Source: a bacterium (GTDB lineage: Bacteria; Zhuqueibacterota; QNDG01; JABMRT01). From it: a stretch of 41,813 nucleotides of DNA. Position numbers and translations under genes: made by a program. Shown here piece by piece: positions 37,113 to 41,813 of this stretch. Location of the stretch: NCBI GenBank assembly GCA_016931355.1, contig JAFGEX010000343.1:1-41813 (forward strand), given 5' to 3'. The notes beneath the pieces were generated by a model. The model searched no databases, was not told the origin of the DNA, and was given only the letters and a program-made list of their open reading frames with translations. Position 1 is the stretch's first letter; every line of letters begins with the position of its first letter.

Positions 37113-37231
37113 TATTATCCTGGATTCATAAATGTCCTTGACATTCAACAATAGGTTTTATATATATCCTTTGTACGCTATCCTTTTGCCCGGCTTCCAT
37201 TCATGCTGTTTCACTCAAGACAGGAGGATCT

Positions 37232-38479
37232 ATGAGTACGGAGATTCCGTTCATCGCAGCATCCTGTATCCTGCTGCTTTCCCTGGCATCGGCAGACGGC
37301 GGTCAGCCTGTGGACATCAAGGTGCTTTGCAAGGAAGTGAACGCGGACATTCGCGCCGTTGAAAAGATGAGGGATAAAGACACGGCTGTGGCCAAAATTG
37401 CGGAAATCCGCAAAAAAATTGATGCCATAGCGAAGCTGGATCCGGGTTACTTCGAGCTGCGCGGCCTCGAGACCAAGTACAAGCGGCTCACAGGCATATA
37501 CGGGGCGCCTGCGGGAACGGCTGCTCCCGCCGCGAAACCTGCGCCGGACCCGGGCCGGTCCGCCTCTTCTCCTGAAAGGGAGCAGGCATTGAAGGACTGG
37601 CAGGAGATCAGTCAATTGAGAAGGGGCTTCCTCAAGGACGTGGAAACGGTCATCCCCTCCTATGTGAAAAACGTCATATACAGCGACAGCGACATCGACG
37701 AGGTCATTGCCAAAATACGTTCATTCCAGGCCCAGGCCCCCGGTGTCAAGGCCAGGCTGGAGGCGTTCCGCAAAAAGTACGGTTCGGACCCGGATGAAAT
37801 TGACAGGAAAATGGAGGATCTGAAACCCGGAAACCAAAGGCCCCCGGACTCGGCCGGACGATGCTTCTCCGAATTGTCAAACGGATTGACGAACCTGGAA
37901 GAGGCGCCGAAGATAGAAGCGAAAAAAATCCTGGCGGGCGTGCTTTCGAGCCTGGACCGGATTGAGAACTTCATTGCGGACACGGAGCGCGACAGGAGAT
38001 ATCAGGAACTGGAGGCGAGCATACAGAAAGGGCTCAAATTCAATCCCCAGGACGCGGAACTCAAGGAATGGGCCTTGAAGATCAAAACGCTCAGGCAGAA
38101 ATCGCAGGCGGACATTGAAAAATCTCTGGATGCGGCGCGCTTTCCGGGTCACATGACCGGTTTCGCAGGGCCGGGCGGCGTGGATGAGCTCGCGGCTTCC
38201 TGCGTTAAATATTTCAATGAGTCGGATCCCTCCCAGACCACGGTCAAGGTCAGCATTGCGGGCAACTGGGTCGTGGCGAAGGAGAACATTTTCGGGGAGC
38301 CGGTTCAATGGGGACTGCCCATATGGGCGGTCGGATACAAGAACGACAACCGGGAGATCGCCCGGGTATTCAAACTGACCATTTTGACAGGGGAAGCATT
38401 GGGAATTTCCAAGAGCCCGCCCTGGACCGGCCAGTGGGTGGGCGATTCCTACAGGATGCGCACGGCCAATATTAAATGA
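37232..38479 (+). CDS. Secreted protein of unknown function with coiled-coil-like middle
   Basis: N-terminal signal MSTEIPFIAASCILLLSLASADGG; charged helical middle, C-terminal SIAGNWVVAKENIFGEPVQWGLPIWAVGYKND. Confidence 0.65.
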   Translation: MSTEIPFIAASCILLLSLASADGGQPVDIKVLCKEVNADIRAVEKMRDKDTAVAKIAEIRKKIDAIAKLDPGYFELRGLETKYKRLTGIYGAPAGTAAPAAKPAPDPGRSASSPEREQALKDWQEISQLRRGFLKDVETVIPSYVKNVIYSDSDIDEVIAKIRSFQAQAPGVKARLEAFRKKYGSDPDEIDRKMEDLKPGNQRPPDSAGRCFSELSNGLTNLEEAPKIEAKKILAGVLSSLDRIENFIADTERDRRYQELEASIQKGLKFNPQDAELKEWALKIKTLRQKSQADIEKSLDAARFPGHMTGFAGPGGVDELAASCVKYFNESDPSQTTVKVSIAGNWVVAKENIFGEPVQWGLPIWAVGYKNDNREIARVFKLTILTGEALGISKSPPWTGQWVGDSYRMRTANIK

Positions 38480-38554
38480 TTTATCCCGCCAGGGGGGTGC
38501 TTCGCCGAGTGCTCCTGCGGACAAACGGCCCGGACGCGTGTAGCGTGTGTTTTT

Positions 38555-38663
38555 TGAAACCTCCCGGAAGCGGGGAGAGTTGGATTTTTGATCTCTCCGG
38601 GGAGAAGACATTTAAGCTGCTTGCTTACGCAGCAGCAGGCTGTGGGGGATGCGCTCGCAGCCC
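38555..38663 (-). repeat. Composite double-hairpin repeat, copy R10 (inverted orientation)
   Basis: Reverse complement: GGCTGCGAGCGCATCCCCC...CTGCTGCTGCGTAAGCAAGCAGCTTAAATGTCTTCTCCCCGGAGAGATCAAAAATCCAACTCTCCCCGCTTCCGGGAGGTTTCAAA. Confidence 0.7.
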
Positions 38664-38816
38664 GATGGATTTTCATTTTGAAGAACCACGATGTTTTATA
38701 TTCGGAACGGTTTTTGCATATTTGTCATAAATTACGAAGTACATGGAAATTGAAACGATATGCATCGTTCAAAGCCGTTTTTGATTTCATTTTGGGATGC
38801 GTGATGGGGTCATCAG

Positions 38817-40253
38817 ATGGCCAGGCTGCTCATTGTTGACGACGAAGCGGTTATTCTGATTCAACTCAAGGAATATCTCCGCGACATGGGGTACGAGGTG
38901 GCGGGAACCGCCGTGTCCGGAGAGGACGCTGTGGAAAAAGCCAGGGAGTTGAATCCGGACCTGATCCTGATGGACATCTACCTGGCGGGCAGAAAGCTCG
39001 ACGGGATCTCGGCTGCCGTCAAGATCAAGGATGAGATGAACATCCCCGTTATTTTTATGACGGCTTTCGGCGGCGATCAGGTTCTGGAGCGCGTAAAAAA
39101 CGTCGAGCCCTACGGCTTTGTCCTCAAGCCCTTTCAGAACACGGAACTGAAGGCTGCCATTGACGTGGCCATGATACGCAAGGACATGGAATCCCGCCTG
39201 AGGGAGTCCGAGGCGAAGCTCCGGTCCGTGGTCGATACAGCCAACGAGGCCATCATCACAACGAACAATCTCAATCAGATCATTTTCTGGAACCGGGCCG
39301 CGCATTCCTATTTCGGCTACACGGAACAGGAAGCCCTGGGCCGGACCCCGCGGCTGCTGTTTCCGGGAAAGGACGCGGATTACATCGAACCGGAGATGGA
39401 GAGGATCATCGCTTCAGGTAAATCCGAACTGCTGGGGATAAATTTCGAAGTGACCGGCCGCCGGAAGAACGGAAGCGAATTTCCCATGGAATGCTCGCTG
39501 GCGACCTGGAGGGTGAACCGCCAGGTTTTCATGACCCTGATCGGCAAGGACATCACGGAACGGAAGAAGATCGATCAGATGAAGAGCGATTTTGTGTCCC
39601 TGGTCTCCCATCAGCTGCGCACGCCCCTGGCCGGGATCATGGGCTGCGTGGACAACATGCTCTGGGGCCTGACCGGGACGCTGAGCTTCAAGCAGATGGA
39701 ATACCTGCAGGTCATGAAGGAAATCAGTTCGCGCGGATACCGGATCATTGCGAACCTCCTCAACATTTCGCGCCTGGAACGCGGCGTCATCTCCATGGAC
39801 ATACGGCCGGTTGATTTGTGCTATGTGGCGAGGAATGCGGCGAATGAGCACAGCGCTGCGATCGAAAGCAAAGGCCTCAAGCTCACAGTCGAAGCTCCGG
39901 ACGGGCAGATCCTCGTCCTGGCGGACAAGGACAAACTTTTCGAGGCGATCAGCAACGTGGTTCACAACGCCTCCAAATTCACGGATGCGGGGAAAATTTC
40001 CGTACGCATCTTCAGTGACGATTCTCACGGGAAGGTCAAAATTTCAGACACGGGCCCCGGCATTGAACCGGCGGGCATGAAATACCTGTTCAGCCGGAAC
40101 CAGATTCTGTCCGGAAACGCCACTTACAAGGGCGGATGCGGGCTCGGCCTGTTCATTTCCAAGCAATTCATGCAGCTTCAGAACGGGGACGTGGACGTTC
40201 AATCCAGGCGGGGAAAGGGCGCGGCGTTTACTTTTCGCATCCCCCTGGCTTAA
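38817..40253 (+). CDS. Receiver-PAS-histidine kinase
   Basis: LLIVDDEAVILIQLKEYL...PDLILMDIYL (receiver); PAS VVDTANEAIITTNNLNQIIFWNRAAHSYFGYTEQEALGR; HisKA SDFVSLVSHQLRTPLAGIM; HATPase ISDTGPGIEPAG and GGCGLGLFISKQF. Confidence 0.93.
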   Translation: MARLLIVDDEAVILIQLKEYLRDMGYEVAGTAVSGEDAVEKARELNPDLILMDIYLAGRKLDGISAAVKIKDEMNIPVIFMTAFGGDQVLERVKNVEPYGFVLKPFQNTELKAAIDVAMIRKDMESRLRESEAKLRSVVDTANEAIITTNNLNQIIFWNRAAHSYFGYTEQEALGRTPRLLFPGKDADYIEPEMERIIASGKSELLGINFEVTGRRKNGSEFPMECSLATWRVNRQVFMTLIGKDITERKKIDQMKSDFVSLVSHQLRTPLAGIMGCVDNMLWGLTGTLSFKQMEYLQVMKEISSRGYRIIANLLNISRLERGVISMDIRPVDLCYVARNAANEHSAAIESKGLKLTVEAPDGQILVLADKDKLFEAISNVVHNASKFTDAGKISVRIFSDDSHGKVKISDTGPGIEPAGMKYLFSRNQILSGNATYKGGCGLGLFISKQFMQLQNGDVDVQSRRGKGAAFTFRIPLA

Positions 40254-40288
40254 GGCGGCTCAAGGGTGAGATCATTAAGGAGGAACAT

Positions 40289-40672
40289 ATGGATGAGGAC
40301 CGCAAACCGAAGATTCTGATCATCGAAGACGAGGCCGTGTTCCGGCTCATCTATCGCGGCGTGCTCGAGAGCCACAATTACAAGGTTTTCGAGGCGGACA
40401 CGGGGATGGCGGGCCTGGATCTCGCCAAGACCGAGCGTCCGGACATGATTCTGCTCGACCTCATCCTGCCGGACATCAGCGGGTACGAGGTGCTCAAGAA
40501 GATCAAGGCGCACGACCTGACCTGCACCATCCCCGTCATCGTCTTTTCCGTCATGGGGACGGAGGAGAACATTGAGAAGGCCAAGGAACTGGGCGCGGAT
40601 TATTACCGGGTCAAGGGAGCCAATTCGCCCAGCGATATCCTGAAGGAAATCGAGAGGATCATCGGCGCTTGA
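40289..40672 (+). CDS. Stand-alone response regulator receiver
   Basis: MDEDRKPKILIIEDEAVFRLIYRGVLESHNYKVFEADTGMAGLDLAKTERPDMILLDLILPDISGYEVLKKIK; AAGGAGG RBS upstream. The ORF track begins earlier, at 40136. Confidence 0.92.
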   Translation: MDEDRKPKILIIEDEAVFRLIYRGVLESHNYKVFEADTGMAGLDLAKTERPDMILLDLILPDISGYEVLKKIKAHDLTCTIPVIVFSVMGTEENIEKAKELGADYYRVKGANSPSDILKEIERIIGA

Positions 40673-40684
40673 ACCTGACCGTGC

Positions 40685-40760
40685 GAGTCGGTGAGCGAAT
40701 CCGGATGTCTCTTTCCCCGCAGATCGAAGATCCCCCGGCAGCCCGGTTCGGGGGCTTACA
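40685..40760 (+). repeat. Composite repeat, copy R9a
   Basis: GTGAGCGAATCCGGATGTCTCTTTCCCCGCAGATCGAAGATCCCCCGGCAGCCCGGTTCGGGGGCTTACA. Confidence 0.75.
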
Positions 40761-40766
40761 CCTGGG

Positions 40767-40869
40767 GGCGGGCGCATCCCCCGGGGCTTGCTCCGGGGCA
40801 GACGGTCGAATACGCATGTTTTTGCCTTCAGGATCGAAGAGATGAAGGCGGCTTGTCCGGGACTTCAAA
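40767..40869 (+). repeat. Composite repeat, copy R9b (tandem to R9a)
   Basis: GCGGGCGCATCCCCCGGGG-CTTG-CTCCGGGGCAGACGGTCGAATACGCATGTTTTTGCCTTCAGGATCGAAGAG...GGGACTTCAAAC. Confidence 0.75.
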
Positions 40870-41071
40870 CTGACGGAGGCCGCATCCCCCGGGGATTGCA
40901 GCGAAAAAACATGGGGGATCCGTTCGGATTTGTTCAGGCGGATCGGGGATTCATCGCTGTGCTGAAAAACAAAACTTCGGTTTTATATATTGCATGGATG
41001 TTTCTTTTACAACGCATGTTCAGGCTAATGGAAAAGGCCCGGGATTCCAAATCCCCGAGGAGGGAACAGTC

Positions 41072-41813
41072 ATGAAAACCATCCGGGTGTTTCTGCTGCT
41101 GGCGGGAGCGTTTTTTTTCAGGCCGGACTCTGTCCCCGCGCAGGAAGCCGCGGCCTCGAAGCAGGAAAGCCGCCTGTCGATTCCCTGGGAGGAATTCAAG
41201 AATCTGATCCGTCTGGACGACAAGCAGATGGTCCTGACACTCGAGACTTTTCAGAAACTGGTGGAACAGACGGGGACACGGACAACACCCGCGCACACCC
41301 TGCAGGGTGGCATGGTGACACTGACGCGTGCGGAGTTCGAAAATCTGGTGGGTCAGATGAAGCCCCCCGCGTCCGCGGAAATCCCTCCGGTGGATTACCT
41401 GGTCACCCGGGCCGTTTACAGCGGACGGATGGGCAGGACCAGCGCCTCCTTCACGGCCGAATGGCTGGTTTTTGTTCTCAAGAAGGACGCCTTCGTCAAG
41501 GTCCCCGTGCTGCCGCAGGGGGCTGCACTCGAGGACATCCGCATCGGCCGGGAACAGGCGCCCGTCATCAATGAGAACGGCTTGCATCAGGTGCTTTTCC
41601 GCGAATCCGGCGAATACAGGGTATCGGCACGCTTCTCCACGCCCTGGGTGGAGAAGGGACCCCAGAAACTGGACTTCCAAATCATACAGACGCCCGTGAC
41701 GCTTCTGGATCTTTTGATCCCCATGAAACCCATTGACGTGGAAATCCCGCAGGCCCGGAGCATTGAGACCCGGATTCAGGGCTCCGACACCCGGGTATCC
41801 GCGGTCATGCAGA
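41072..41813 (+). CDS. Secreted protein of unknown function, 3' truncated by window edge
   Basis: Open frame from ATG 41072 to the window end: MKTIRVFLLLAGAFFFRPDSVPAQEAAASKQESRLSIPWEEFKNLIRLDDKQ...; absent from the ORF track because no stop is reached. Confidence 0.75.
   Translation, partial: MKTIRVFLLLAGAFFFRPDSVPAQEAAASKQESRLSIPWEEFKNLIRLDDKQMVLTLETFQKLVEQTGTRTTPAHTLQGGMVTLTRAEFENLVGQMKPPASAEIPPVDYLVTRAVYSGRMGRTSASFTAEWLVFVLKKDAFVKVPVLPQGAALEDIRIGREQAPVINENGLHQVLFRESGEYRVSARFSTPWVEKGPQKLDFQIIQTPVTLLDLLIPMKPIDVEIPQARSIETRIQGSDTRVSAVMQ

Overview
This 41.8 kb bacterial window is GC-rich and looks like a MAG-type contig. The PorV/PorQ-like protein, the T9SS-like C-terminal domain and the CarboxypepD_reg TonB receptor suggest an FCB-group or KSB1-like lineage; that placement is inference.

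Left to right it contains:
- A truncated TPR-like C-terminus.
- An arsenic/thiol island: ArsR, ArsP-type permease, two thioredoxin-like proteins, CcdA, ACR3 and an LMWP-type ArsC.
- A minus-strand Lol/MacB-like envelope operon: LolA-like protein, two FtsX-type permeases, an ATPase and an OM barrel.
- A pentapeptide-repeat gene overlapping a DUF1080-PHP fusion gene.
- A secreted MsrB-MsrA, a CehA/McbA-type PHP hydrolase and an AAA_14/DUF4143 ATPase.
- An outer-membrane operon: barrel, TonB receptor, T9SS-like secreted protein and PorV-like protein, followed by LacI and MFS genes.
- A minus-strand L-arabinose-type cluster: LacI, FGGY kinase, AraD, non-canonical isomerase and PfkB kinase.
- A secreted orphan protein, a receiver-PAS-histidine kinase with a stand-alone receiver, and a truncated secreted protein.

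The most unusual signal is non-coding. At least ten copies of a composite double-hairpin intergenic repeat occur in this window. They share conserved linkers, variable GC stems and mostly CTTG apices; one copy is inverted and one has an internal deletion at a 7-nt direct repeat. A second CCCGGG-type repeat family, a perfect G-quadruplex motif and several operator-like palindromes are also present. I did not find a clear, wholly new multi-protein system, a CRISPR array or an RNA gene.
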